Shown: piece by piece, positions 17,068-25,005 of the stretch
Numbering within the stretch: position 1 is the first letter of the stretch
Layout of the letters: each line of letters begins with the position of its first letter
Assembly: GCA_017991915.1 (NCBI GenBank)
Contig: JAGOPQ010000003.1
Coordinates: 1-45,933 of the forward strand
Length of the DNA: 45,933 nt
DNA from: Minisyncoccota bacterium
GTDB taxonomy: Bacteria; Patescibacteriota; Minisyncoccia; Phycocordibacterales; UBA9973
Reading direction: 5' to 3'
The notes under the pieces: model-generated
What the model was told of the DNA's origin: nothing
The model's database searches: none
What the model saw: the letters and a program-made list of their open reading frames with translations, nothing else
Made by a program: the position numbers and the translations under genes

Positions 17068-20000
17068 TTAGTTTAATTCGTTATTATTAGAAGCCCCACC
17101 CTTGCGTAGATTTACATCTAGCGCCAATCCTCTTAGATAATTCAACATGACGTTGAATGATGCTGGAGAATTTGGTGACTTAATCTTCTCGTTTTTGATA
17201 ATAGAATCAAATGTCTGAGAGCGACCCATAATATCGTCAGATTTTATTGTAAGCATTTCTCGTAGTGTGTAAGCTGCGCCGTAACCTTCCAGTGCCCAGA
17301 CTTCCATTTCTCCGAATCTCTGTCCTCCACCTTGAGCTTTACCTCCAAGCGGCTGTTGAGTGATGAGTGAGTAGGGACCAATAGAACGCATGTGAATCTT
17401 GTCTTCCACCATGTGGTGCAGTTTGAGCATGTACATGTAACCCACGGCTACATCTTGATCAAAGGCTTCACCTGTTCGTCCATCGAATAGTTTCAATTTT
17501 CCGTTTTCTGGAACTCCAGCTTTTACCAACTCTTGCTTGATTTCATCATGAGTGGCACCTAAGAATGGAGGCACGATAGCTTGGTAACCGAGAGTGTTCG
17601 CAGCCATACCGAGGTGCATTTCCAAGATCTGTCCCAAGTTCATACGAGAAGGGACACCGAGTGGTGAAAGTATGATGTCGATAGGAGTACCGTCTGCTGT
17701 GTAAGGCATATCTTCTTCTGGCAAAATAGTAGAAATAACACCTTTGTTTCCGTGACGTCCAGATAGCTTGTCTCCAACTGAGATATTTCGGATTTGAGCT
17801 ACTTCAATAACTATTTTCTTTATGATTCCAGCTTCAAGTGTGTGACCCATATCGCGAGAGAATATTTTCACTCCGATGATGCGTCCAGACTTTCCGTGTT
17901 CCATGCGTAGTGATGTGTCTTTCACATCGCGAGCTTTTTCCGCAAAGATAGATCGAAGCAGGCGCTCTTCTGGGGTAAGTTCAGTCTCACCCTTTGGAGT
18001 AATTTTACCTACCAAGATATCGTTCTCGCGAACTTCAGCTCCGATACGAACAACTCCGTCTTCATCCAAGTCTTTTAATTTTAGTTCTCCAACGTTTGGA
18101 ATATCGCGAGTAGTTATCTCGGGTCCAAGCTTGGTGTCGCGAACTACGCAAACGAATTCTTCGATATATACAGAAGTAAATTTACTCTTCTTGACTAATC
18201 TTTCAGAAACGATTATCGCGTCTTCGTAGTTTGCTCCAGACCATGACAGGAAGGCTACGAAAATGTTTTGTCCGATAGAGATCTGTCCACCCACAGTACT
18301 AGAAGTATCTGCAAGCACAGCTCCCTTCTTGACCTTGTCACCGATATTTACGTTTGGACGTTGATGGAAATCAGAGAAGTTATTGTTTCTTAGGAAGTTT
18401 ACAAGTGGGTATGTAAGTTCTTTTTTACCCTTCACTACCACTTTCTTGGCATCAAGATATGAGACAACTCCTTCTTCTTCGGAGAGCACAAGGCGGCCAG
18501 AATCTCGGGATGCTAATTCTTCAACACCAGTAGCCACCAATGGAGCTTCAGGTAAGATACAAGGTACTGCCTGCTTCTGCATGTTACTTCCCATGAGTGC
18601 ACGGTTAGCGTCGTTGTGTTCTAGGAATGGAATCAGGGATGTAGCGATAGAGAAAGCTTGGTTGGTAGCTACGTCGATGTAGTCTACTTCCCCCTTACTG
18701 ATGATACCTGGACTGTTCTTCACTCTAGCCGCAACTTTTTCTTCAGTGATTTTTCCATCTTCATCATAAGGAATACCTGCGTGAGCAATGTTGTACTTCT
18801 CTTCTTCGAGCGCGTTTAAGTATTGAACTTCACCAGTGATCTTTCCATTCTTAACTTTGATGTATGGAGTTTCGATGATTCCAAATTCATTTATCTTGGC
18901 ATAGGTAGACAAGTGCAAAATAAGTCCGATGTTTGGACCTTCTGGGGTATGAATCGGGCACACACGTCCGTAGTGGGATGGGTGCACGTCACGAACTTCT
19001 AGGCCGGCTCGCTCACGAGTAAGACCGCCGGGCCCAAGTGCAGATAGAGTACGCATGTGCTCCATCTCGTAAAGTACGTTTTCTTGCGCCATGAATTGTG
19101 ACAGCTGGTTGGTGGTGAAAAATTCTTTGATACGAGCTTGGAGTGGACGTTGGTTGATGATCTGGATTGGCATCGCAGTATCAACATCAATGATAGACAT
19201 TCTGTCTTGAATGTTTCTCTTGATTTGCATCATACCAGTTCGTACTTTTTGCTGAAGCATCTCTCCGACAAAGCGAACTCGGCGTTGACCCAAGTGGTCG
19301 ATGTCGTCAGACTTTGCCTCGGGATCATTGTTTAGGGAAACTATATTATTTAAAACAGTAACAAGGTCGTCTTTGGAGATTGTTCGGCGAGCCATTTCCG
19401 CATCGCCCATGTCTTTATCAAAACGCTTGTTGAATCGGAATCGTCCAACTGGAGAAAGATCGTATCTCTCTGCAGTAAACAAAGAATCGATAAATTCCTT
19501 GGCATTGTCTGGAGTCGCCATGTCGCCATCGCGTAGACGCTTGTAGATTTCAATGTATGAATCACTAGCTGATTTCGCTAAATCCTTTGTCAAACAAGCC
19601 TTTATTGCCTCTTCAGCAAGAGGGTTCTTGGCAAAAGCCTTCAACATTGCTTCGTTACTCTCAAAACCCATAGCTCGCAATAGTGCAGTCACTGGGAACT
19701 TTCGCTTCTTGTCTATTCTCACGTAGATTGCGCCATCCGCATCAGACTCTATCTCAATCCAAACTCCGCGAGCTGGAATAATTTTGGCACCAAAGTATCG
19801 CTTGTTCTTACTTTCAGATTCAGTAAAGAAAACTCCGAAAGAACGCGCAAGCTGAGGAACGATAACACGCTCAACACCGTTGATGATGAAAGTTCCGTGT
19901 GGAGTCATGAGTGGAAACTCAGACATAAAAATCTCTTGCTCTTTTACAGAGCCGAGAATTTTGTTGGTCAACTTTACGCGAACTTTGAGTAGTCCGTGGT

Positions 20001-20277
20001 AAGTCAATTTATTTACTTTAGAATGATTCTCGTCAAACTTTGGTTCACTCAAAGAAAACGAGGTGAATTCTAGTTGAAACTTCTTTGTAGAGTAATCAGA
20101 AATAGGAGAAAATTCTTTAAAAACTTCTCCGATGCCCTTCTCTACTAACCAAGTGAATGACTTGGTTTGAGCTTCTATTAAATTTGGGAACTCTATCAAG
20201 GGTTTCTTATACCTTGAAAAAAACTTCTTTGGACGCTTGCCGCTCTCTCGAGACTCCTCGTTTGTGAGTGTTTGCAT
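17068..20277 (-). CDS. rpoB: RNA polymerase beta subunit
   Basis: 1069 residues, at the short end for bacterial beta. Recognisable parts include the protrusion and lobe, the rifampicin region (NQLSQFMAQENVLYEMEHMRTLSALGP split over two motifs), the GPNIGL loop, and the C-terminal GQRFGEMEVWALEGYGAAYTL and MTIKSDD clamp segments. With rpoC it forms the catalytic core of RNA polymerase. rplJ and rplL are not upstream. A promoter at 20420-20447 leaves a leader of about 136 bases containing nested hairpins, unlike the leaderless genes nearby. Confidence 0.98.
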   Translation of the reverse strand: MQTLTNEESRESGKRPKKFFSRYKKPLIEFPNLIEAQTKSFTWLVEKGIGEVFKEFSPISDYSTKKFQLEFTSFSLSEPKFDENHSKVNKLTYHGLLKVRVKLTNKILGSVKEQEIFMSEFPLMTPHGTFIINGVERVIVPQLARSFGVFFTESESKNKRYFGAKIIPARGVWIEIESDADGAIYVRIDKKRKFPVTALLRAMGFESNEAMLKAFAKNPLAEEAIKACLTKDLAKSASDSYIEIYKRLRDGDMATPDNAKEFIDSLFTAERYDLSPVGRFRFNKRFDKDMGDAEMARRTISKDDLVTVLNNIVSLNNDPEAKSDDIDHLGQRRVRFVGEMLQQKVRTGMMQIKRNIQDRMSIIDVDTAMPIQIINQRPLQARIKEFFTTNQLSQFMAQENVLYEMEHMRTLSALGPGGLTRERAGLEVRDVHPSHYGRVCPIHTPEGPNIGLILHLSTYAKINEFGIIETPYIKVKNGKITGEVQYLNALEEEKYNIAHAGIPYDEDGKITEEKVAARVKNSPGIISKGEVDYIDVATNQAFSIATSLIPFLEHNDANRALMGSNMQKQAVPCILPEAPLVATGVEELASRDSGRLVLSEEEGVVSYLDAKKVVVKGKKELTYPLVNFLRNNNFSDFHQRPNVNIGDKVKKGAVLADTSSTVGGQISIGQNIFVAFLSWSGANYEDAIIVSERLVKKSKFTSVYIEEFVCVVRDTKLGPEITTRDIPNVGELKLKDLDEDGVVRIGAEVRENDILVGKITPKGETELTPEERLLRSIFAEKARDVKDTSLRMEHGKSGRIIGVKIFSRDMGHTLEAGIIKKIVIEVAQIRNISVGDKLSGRHGNKGVISTILPEEDMPYTADGTPIDIILSPLGVPSRMNLGQILEMHLGMAANTLGYQAIVPPFLGATHDEIKQELVKAGVPENGKLKLFDGRTGEAFDQDVAVGYMYMLKLHHMVEDKIHMRSIGPYSLITQQPLGGKAQGGGQRFGEMEVWALEGYGAAYTLREMLTIKSDDIMGRSQTFDSIIKNEKIKSPNSPASFNVMLNYLRGLALDVNLRKGGASNNNELN

Positions 20278-20306
20278 AGTTTATCTAGCTAAAATTAACT
20301 AACAAA

Positions 20307-20359
20307 GTAGATAAAATACAACAAAAAAGACAGAAGTCTTTTTATTAGCTTTTATCTAC
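20307..20359 (-). promoter_or_regulatory. rpoB leader hairpins, possible attenuator
   Basis: On the minus strand an 8-pair hairpin AAAAAGAC-TTCT-GTCTTTTT (arms within 20324-20343) runs into further T residues, like an intrinsic terminator. It is enclosed by a perfect 10-pair inverted repeat GTAGATAAAA/TTTTATCTAC (20350-20359 and 20307-20316). Both lie between the promoter and the rpoB ATG, where they could attenuate the rpoBC-dnaG-rpoD transcript. Alternatively the inner stem is simply a terminator for the upstream operon. Confidence 0.55.
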
Positions 20360-20419
20360 TTATGAACCTTATAATGGCAAACATTGACTCAGAGAAACTC
20401 AATCGATCAATATGTAAAT

Positions 20420-20447
20420 AGTATACTCAGAAAAAATATTTTGTCAA
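20420..20447 (-). promoter_or_regulatory. rpoB promoter
   Basis: Minus strand: -35 TTGACA (20442-20447), 16 bases, -10 TATACT (20420-20425). The consensus match is strong. The -35 starts two bases after the upstream gene ends. Predicted start about 20413. Confidence 0.8.
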
Positions 20448-20448
20448 A

Positions 20449-20871
20449 TTATTTGCTTTCTGTTGGTTTACTTAATTCAGTCCACCAATACTCAATTTCT
20501 TTTTCATCTCCTTGGCCAACTAAAACCAGTGCTTCCTCAAATTCTTGAACGCGATCCTGTAAATTTGAATGCTCCTTCAAAACTTCGTGAGAAGTAAAAT
20601 AATCCTTTTGCTGACTCTCATATTTGTCTGAACCAGTCTCAACGATCCAATCTGTCTCATCAGCGGAACCACGTTCAATATGGCTTGGCATCGGACCTCG
20701 TTGTTGCGAAGATGGTGACTTATAATCTGTATAGTAGGATACCTTCTTGTCCAAATCGCTGAATTCATCTTTCGCCTTCTGTAATGCTTGCTCAAGGTAA
20801 GATGTGACCTTTGCTTTTTTACCCTCTAAACTTTCTGCACTATTCTTAGGTGGCTCGTTAAATTGGTTCAT
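20449..20871 (-). CDS. small charged protein of unknown function
   Basis: 140 residues, acidic and hydrophilic, with no membrane segment or recognised domain. Residues about 18-48 (KKAKVTSYLEQALQKAKDEF and on) and about 95-115 look helical and may form a coiled coil; the middle is rich in Ser, Gln and Pro and probably disordered. It follows trmD by 7 bases and is presumably the last gene of the rpsP-khpA-trmD transcript, before the rpoB promoter. Its base composition matches that of the neighbours. Confidence 0.7.
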   Translation of the reverse strand: MNQFNEPPKNSAESLEGKKAKVTSYLEQALQKAKDEFSDLDKKVSYYTDYKSPSSQQRGPMPSHIERGSADETDWIVETGSDKYESQQKDYFTSHEVLKEHSNLQDRVQEFEEALVLVGQGDEKEIEYWWTELSKPTESK

Positions 20872-20878
20872 ATAGACA

Positions 20879-21565
20879 TTATATACTCTTCTTATTTTTC
20901 TTCCACTCCTCTATATCTTTATGGTTCCCAGAAAGCAGAACTTTGGGAACTTTGTAGATTTTTGACTTCTTGCCCCGTCCTTGCGGGGTGTATTTTAAAA
21001 TTTCCGGTCGAGTGTAGACTTCACTTGTAGACACTCGCTCTTCTTCTAGGGATTCAAATTTACCCAGCACTCCTTTGATCTGGCGAGAAATACAATCTAT
21101 CAAAACCATGGCTGGAAGCTCACCACCAGTTAACACATAGTCCCCTATGGAGACATCCTCGGCTTTAAAAATCTTTTTCACTCGAGCATCGATGCCTTCA
21201 TAGCGCCCGCAAATAAAAATTATGTCAGTATATTTTTTGACTGCTTGTTTCGCATAGTCAGTGGTAAACTTTTTTCCACTTGGAGAAAAATTTATTATTT
21301 TTATTTTCTTATTCTCTTTGCCCGAAGCCTTCACTGCTTTTTCTAACGCCTTTAACATCGGCCCCGCGCGCATGACCATTCCCGGTCCTCCGCCGTAAGG
21401 CTTGTCATCCACTGGTTTGTAGTTGCTCTGACTTCCTTTTACAAAGTCCCTAGGGTTATAAAACTTTACAGATATATGTTTGTTCTTGAGTGCCCGCCCT
21501 ATAATAGACTCATTCATATATGAATCAAATATGTCGGGGAAAATTGTAATTACGTGGAAATTCAT
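20879..21565 (-). CDS. trmD: tRNA (guanine-37-N1)-methyltransferase
   Basis: 228 residues. The knotted SPOUT fold is evident from GGGPGMVMRAGPML, the AdoMet-loop CGRYEGIDARV and IGDYVLTGGELPAMV; TrmD methylates G37 next to the anticodon and prevents frameshifting. The start is set at the ATG at 21565 (MNFHVITIFPDIF), which fits the family better than an ATG six bases upstream that lies in the heptamer repeat. The order rpsP-khpA-trmD recalls the usual rpsP-rimM-trmD-rplS operon, but rimM and rplS are absent here. Confidence 0.96.
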   Translation of the reverse strand: MNFHVITIFPDIFDSYMNESIIGRALKNKHISVKFYNPRDFVKGSQSNYKPVDDKPYGGGPGMVMRAGPMLKALEKAVKASGKENKKIKIINFSPSGKKFTTDYAKQAVKKYTDIIFICGRYEGIDARVKKIFKAEDVSIGDYVLTGGELPAMVLIDCISRQIKGVLGKFESLEEERVSTSEVYTRPEILKYTPQGRGKKSKIYKVPKVLLSGNHKDIEEWKKNKKSI

Positions 21566-21644
21566 AGGCATTAGGCAGTTAGGCTTTAGGCACTAGCTTC
21601 TCAATTTCTTGCTAGAGCCTAGCGCCTAGTATCCTAGAGCCTTA
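21566..21644. repeat. heptamer-built inverted repeat, copy 1
   Basis: The left arm is a run of seven-base units (TAGGCAT, TAGGCAG, TTAGGCT, TTAGGCA, CTAGC); after a loop of about 13 bases the right arm carries the complementary units (GCTAGAG, CCTAGCG, CCTAGTA, TCCTAGA, GCCTTAA). The arms pair imperfectly, best at CTAGC/GCTAG in the centre. The repeat fills the whole gap between the khpA stop codon, which lies in its last unit, and trmD. A second copy is at 30454-30520. Confidence 0.85.
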
Positions 21645-21989
21645 AATCCCCTTGAGGTCTTCCATTGCTTGGTCAACTGTCTTTACTGAACCCATAGAAG
21701 CTCCGCTTGCACTGTGTTCAGAATGTTCTGGTCTCATACCTCCTTCTGGTTCATTGATCTTCAAATTCACTCGAGCGTTATTCTTCATACCGATGATTCG
21801 GAGAAGAGTTCGGATAGCTTTCGCTGTATTACCCATTCTTCCGATTATCTTGCCCATGTCGGCAGGATTTACAGTAAGAGAAATCAACACACCCATTTCA
21901 TCAACAGTACGATCGATCTTTACATCATTCGGATTGTCAACGAGAGCCTTAACTACATATTCCAAAAATACCTTATCTGCGTCTTGCAT
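21642..21989 (-). CDS. khpA: KH-domain RNA-binding protein KhpA
   Basis: 115 residues with a single KH domain; the GxxG loop is IGRMG (Gly50-Gly53), followed by NTAKAIRTLLRIIG. KhpA (YlqC) proteins bind RNA, often as a heterodimer with KhpB/Jag, and affect cell division and small-RNA networks in Gram-positive bacteria. The C-terminal 30 residues (EGGMRPEHSEHSAS onward) are a variable tail. It sits between rpsP and trmD, as is common for ylqC. It has its own promoter and a leader of about 60 bases. Confidence 0.92.
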   Translation of the reverse strand: MQDADKVFLEYVVKALVDNPNDVKIDRTVDEMGVLISLTVNPADMGKIIGRMGNTAKAIRTLLRIIGMKNNARVNLKINEPEGGMRPEHSEHSASGASMGSVKTVDQAMEDLKGI

Positions 21990-22055
21990 AGTGTTTTTAA
22001 TATTAATCTTCTAATCTTTTTTCATTTTGCAGTGTGCGACGTGACTGCTCTATAT

Positions 22056-22085
22056 AGTATAACAGGATAGCTTATAGCTAGGCAA
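22056..22085 (-). promoter_or_regulatory. khpA-trmD promoter
   Basis: Minus strand: -35 TTGCCT (22080-22085), 18 bases, extended -10 TGT-TATACT (hexamer 22056-22061). The -35 lies just beyond the rpsP stop codon. Predicted start about 22049, leader about 60 bases. Confidence 0.65.
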
Positions 22086-22087
22086 GA

Positions 22088-22396
22088 TTATTTCTTGGCC
22101 TTCAACTCCTTGCGCTTCATAGTAGGCTTTTTCTTTGGCAGAACGTTTACTTTCTTACCAGAAACGATTTTTTCATGCACCATAAAGTTGTGCATGGTGC
22201 CTGAGAGCTGTGCGCCCTTGGCAATCCAAGTTTTTATTTTTTCACTTTCAAATTTTGTGACTCCAGCCTTGGGATTGTAAGTTCCGAGAATTTCTAGGAA
22301 TTTTCCACTCTTGGTGCTGTTCTTTGAGTCAGTTAAAACCACACGGAATGCCGGGTCGTTCTTTCTGCCTATCCTTTGTAATCTAATTTTTAACAT
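22088..22396 (-). CDS. rpsP: 30S ribosomal protein S16
   Basis: 102 residues beginning MLKIRLQRIGRKNDPAFRVV, the invariant S16 start, and continuing with FLEILGTYNPKAG. S16 helps organise the 5' domain of 16S rRNA during assembly. The C-terminus carries a lysine-rich tail (KKKPTMKRKELKAKK). It is the first gene of rpsP-khpA-trmD. A -10 hexamer ends 7 bases before the ATG, so the message is predicted to be leaderless. Confidence 0.96.
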   Translation of the reverse strand: MLKIRLQRIGRKNDPAFRVVLTDSKNSTKSGKFLEILGTYNPKAGVTKFESEKIKTWIAKGAQLSGTMHNFMVHEKIVSGKKVNVLPKKKPTMKRKELKAKK

Positions 22397-22402
22397 GAGA
22401 AG

Positions 22403-22430
22403 AGTTTAACACAATTTATAAAAAAGGCAA
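22403..22430 (-). promoter_or_regulatory. rpsP promoter, leaderless type
   Basis: Minus strand: -35 TTGCCT (22425-22430), 16 bases, extended -10 TGT-TAAACT (hexamer 22403-22408), 7 bases from the ATG at 22396. The same TGTTAAACT precedes the small peptide gene at 41572. The -35 is part of the T-rich tail of the C2 terminator. Confidence 0.65.
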
Positions 22431-22442
22431 ATAGAAACGATG

Positions 22443-22477
22443 ATGGGCTGGCTCGCGATGTTTGCGAGCCAGCCCAT
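22443..22477 (-). terminator. terminator of unit C2
   Basis: A perfect 14-pair stem (22443-22456 with 22464-22477, core GGGCTGGCTCGC) and a seven-base loop. On the minus strand a T-rich stretch follows at some distance, ending TTTGCCTTTTTTATA. Confidence 0.8.
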
Positions 22478-22496
22478 TTCCTCGATGATACAAACC

Positions 22497-22907
22497 TCAG
22501 TGATTCCGCCACGCACGACCACCGTTGTTGGCCGGTGTGACAACTCCGCACCCCTGGCATTGGCCGTTGGGGTTGAAGTTCGGCTGGGTGAGATACAGAT
22601 TGCCACCGTACCACCCAGCACCCTGCCAGTTGTTCCCGTTGTAGGGATCCTGGACACGAACCAACGCGCGAGCGGTGGCGTTCGCCGTACCAGTGGCGCG
22701 ATCTGCTTCGATCTTGCGTACGGCAAGACAAAAGTCTCCCGCTTCCTTCGGAGTCATCCCGACTAACACGGAATGCTCCAAGCACTTGGGAGCCGATTCA
22801 AAGAGAACCGGACTCGGTGCCGCGGCCTGCGCGAGAGTCCGAGCAGCAGTCGGCGCACACCCAGTCGCGAGAGCCACAATGGCGCTCAGCATGAGAATCG
22901 ACTTCAT
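22497..22907 (-). CDS. small lipoprotein of unknown function, G+C-rich (unit C2)
   Basis: 136 residues. MKSILMLSAIVALATGC is a typical lipoprotein signal with the lipobox LATGC, so the mature protein should begin with a lipidated Cys17 outside the membrane. An Ala-rich linker and a helical segment follow (PKEAGDFCLAVRKIEAD), then a tail rich in Gly, Asn, Pro and aromatic residues (DPYNGNNWQGAGWYGGNLY), ending with QCQGC. The family is unknown to me. The start at 22907 is set by the signal peptide and by a strong Shine-Dalgarno GGAGGT (22911-22916), which native genes here lack. It has its own promoter and terminator and higher G+C than its neighbours. Confidence 0.85.
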   Translation of the reverse strand: MKSILMLSAIVALATGCAPTAARTLAQAAAPSPVLFESAPKCLEHSVLVGMTPKEAGDFCLAVRKIEADRATGTANATARALVRVQDPYNGNNWQGAGWYGGNLYLTQPNFNPNGQCQGCGVVTPANNGGRAWRNH

Positions 22908-22968
22908 AACACCTCCAATTTGTGATGTGAGCCCCGGAATAGAGCCCACGGTACATATACTCTTACAT

Positions 22969-22997
22969 AGTATAGCATATTCATACACATTTGTCAA
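22969..22997 (-). promoter_or_regulatory. promoter of unit C2
   Basis: Minus strand: -35 TTGACA (22992-22997), 17 bases, -10 TATACT (22969-22974), close to the sigma70 ideal. Its -35 overlaps that of the divergent rnr promoter. The leader of about 55 bases can form an 8-pair hairpin GTGGGCTC/GGGCTCAC with G-U pairs before the Shine-Dalgarno site. Confidence 0.85.
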
Positions 22998-23019
22998 TAT
23001 AAGCTTTATATGCTATATT
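22991..23019 (+). promoter_or_regulatory. rnr promoter, leaderless type
   Basis: -35 TTGTCA (22991-22996), 17 bases, extended -10 TGC-TATATT (hexamer 23014-23019), 7 bases from the GTG at 23026. It shares -35 bases with the divergent C2 promoter, so polymerase can occupy only one of the two at a time. Confidence 0.75.
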
Positions 23020-23025
23020 ACAAGG

Positions 23026-25005
23026 GTGAAAAACCAGAAAAAAGGCCATCAAAACAAGGGTCTCAGAAAAGAACTAAAACAAAGTAGATTGGAGGGTGTT
23101 ATCTCCATCTCCTCCAAGGGTACCGGCTATGTAGCCATTCCCTCTTTTGGCGTGGGTAAAGATCCTGAAATTGACTTCAAACATTTGAATACCGCACTCC
23201 ATGGAGACACTGTGGAAATAGCTCTTCATCCCAAAGGACGTGACCGACAAACCGCTGAAGTTACAAAAATAATCAAACGAGCGAAAAATCGTTTTGCTGG
23301 CGTACTGGAAAAAGAAAACAAAATGTTTTTCTTGAAACCAGATGACCACAAGATGTACACAGACATTTTGATTCCAGATGAATCCTTAAGCGGCGCCAAA
23401 GAGGGCGACAAAGTTTTCGTAGAAATTGCTTCATGGAAAGATGCACGCAAAGCCCCCGAAGGTCTCGTACTCAAAGTCCTCGGACGTCCGGGTGACAACG
23501 ATGTAGAAATGCACTCCATCGCCATAGAAAAAGGTTTTGATGCCGAGTTCCCTCCTATTGTTGAAGCCGAAGCACACGCCATAGAGAAGAAAGGTATCCA
23601 TGACGAGGATTTTAAAAATCGAAAAGACTTCCGTAAAATTTTGACCTTCACCATTGACCCAGCGGACGCCAAAGACTTTGACGATGCTATTTCTTTTAGG
23701 GAAATTTCTCCAGACACTTACGAAGTCGGCATACACATTGCTGATGTTTCCCATTATCTGAAAATCGGCAGTGAACTAGACAAAGAAGCTCAAGAACGTG
23801 GAACTTCTGTCTACCTGGTAGACCGCACCATACCCATGCTACCGGAAGCTCTATCAAACGACCTATGTTCCCTAGTGCCAAACCAAGACCGCCTGACTAT
23901 GTCTGCAGTTTTTGTGCTTGATAAAAATGGGCACGTGAAAAGCGAATGGTTTGGACGCACAGTCATTCATTCACAAAAAAGATTCACCTATGAAGAAGCC
24001 GAAGTATCGATCAAAGATGCAAAGGCACCACTTCACACAGAACTAGCCATCTTAAATGGCCTTGCCAAGAAACTAAATAAGGATAGGTTTGCGAGTGGTG
24101 CACTAGTCTTGGAACAAGATGAGATAAAATTCGTCCTCGATGAGAATGGTGTACCGATCAAAGTCATCCCAAAGGAACGTGGAGATTCAAATAAATTGAT
24201 TGAGGAGTTGATGCTCCTTGCCAATAGAAAAGTGGCGGAAGTTTTTGCTAAATCAGAAAAACAAGAAGGAGCTTTCATCTACCGTATCCACGATCTACCA
24301 AGTAAAGAAAAGATGGAAGACTTGGCTTTTTTCCTAAAGAGTTTGGGTTACAAAGTATCACTGGTAAATGGTAACATCCCAACCAATCAACTAAATGAAT
24401 TACTAGAAAAGATGTCTCACGGCAAAGAAATTGTCATGAAAGACACTGTGCAGAGAGTCATCATCCGCTCTATGGCCAAAGCTATCTACTCCACAAAAAA
24501 TATCGGGCACTACGGACTCGCCTTTAAATTCTACACTCACTTCACTTCCCCGATTCGTCGCTACCCTGACGTCATCGTACACCGCTTGTTGATGGATCAC
24601 TTGGAAGGTATTAAAACCATGAAAGAAAAAATGCCTGAACGCGCTAAAGCCTATGAAGCATTGATGCGTACTGCTTCAGATCAAGAAAAGCGAGCTTCTG
24701 ATGCTGAACGTTCATCTATCAAATACAAACAAGTAGAATACATGTCTACTCGAATTGATAAAAAATTTGATGGCATAATCAGCGGAATCACAGAATGGGG
24801 CATGTATGTAGAAGAAGTGGAAACCAAGTGTGAAGGTCTAGTACGCGTACGTGATTTGTCAGATGACTTCTATATGTTTAGTGAAAAGAAGCTAGAACTC
24901 GTGGGACAAAAGAAGAAAAAAGTCTATCGTCTAGGTGATCGAGTAAAAATAAAAGTTAAGGGGGTTGATTTAGAGAAGAAAACAATAGATTATGTATTGG
25001 TATGA
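23026..25005 (+). CDS. rnr: ribonuclease R family 3'-5' exoribonuclease
   Basis: 659 residues. Cold-shock-like RNA-binding domains lead into the RNB catalytic domain with the metal-binding aspartates in TIDPADAKDFDDA (about 210-222), the HIADVSHYL motif and SPIRRYPDVIVHR; an S1 domain closes the protein (about 579-640, DGIISGITEWGMYVEE). It degrades structured RNA. The start is taken as GTG at 23026 (MKNQKKGHQNKG) because a good -10 ends 7 bases before it; the open frame extends upstream to 22675 only as an antisense shadow of unit C2. The stop overlaps the next ATG by 3 bases. Confidence 0.93.
   Translation: MKNQKKGHQNKGLRKELKQSRLEGVISISSKGTGYVAIPSFGVGKDPEIDFKHLNTALHGDTVEIALHPKGRDRQTAEVTKIIKRAKNRFAGVLEKENKMFFLKPDDHKMYTDILIPDESLSGAKEGDKVFVEIASWKDARKAPEGLVLKVLGRPGDNDVEMHSIAIEKGFDAEFPPIVEAEAHAIEKKGIHDEDFKNRKDFRKILTFTIDPADAKDFDDAISFREISPDTYEVGIHIADVSHYLKIGSELDKEAQERGTSVYLVDRTIPMLPEALSNDLCSLVPNQDRLTMSAVFVLDKNGHVKSEWFGRTVIHSQKRFTYEEAEVSIKDAKAPLHTELAILNGLAKKLNKDRFASGALVLEQDEIKFVLDENGVPIKVIPKERGDSNKLIEELMLLANRKVAEVFAKSEKQEGAFIYRIHDLPSKEKMEDLAFFLKSLGYKVSLVNGNIPTNQLNELLEKMSHGKEIVMKDTVQRVIIRSMAKAIYSTKNIGHYGLAFKFYTHFTSPIRRYPDVIVHRLLMDHLEGIKTMKEKMPERAKAYEALMRTASDQEKRASDAERSSIKYKQVEYMSTRIDKKFDGIISGITEWGMYVEEVETKCEGLVRVRDLSDDFYMFSEKKLELVGQKKKKVYRLGDRVKIKVKGVDLEKKTIDYVLV

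Noticed and set aside
22390-22785. 131-codon minus-strand frame overlapping C2 in another frame
   Set aside because: It runs through the C2 terminator hairpin and the rpsP promoter and lacks an initiation signal; the lipoprotein frame explains the region.
22675-23025. Open frame extending RNase R upstream by 117 codons
   Set aside because: The extension is antisense to the C2 lipoprotein, reads through both divergent promoters, and has no family similarity; the GTG at 23026 is placed by the promoter.
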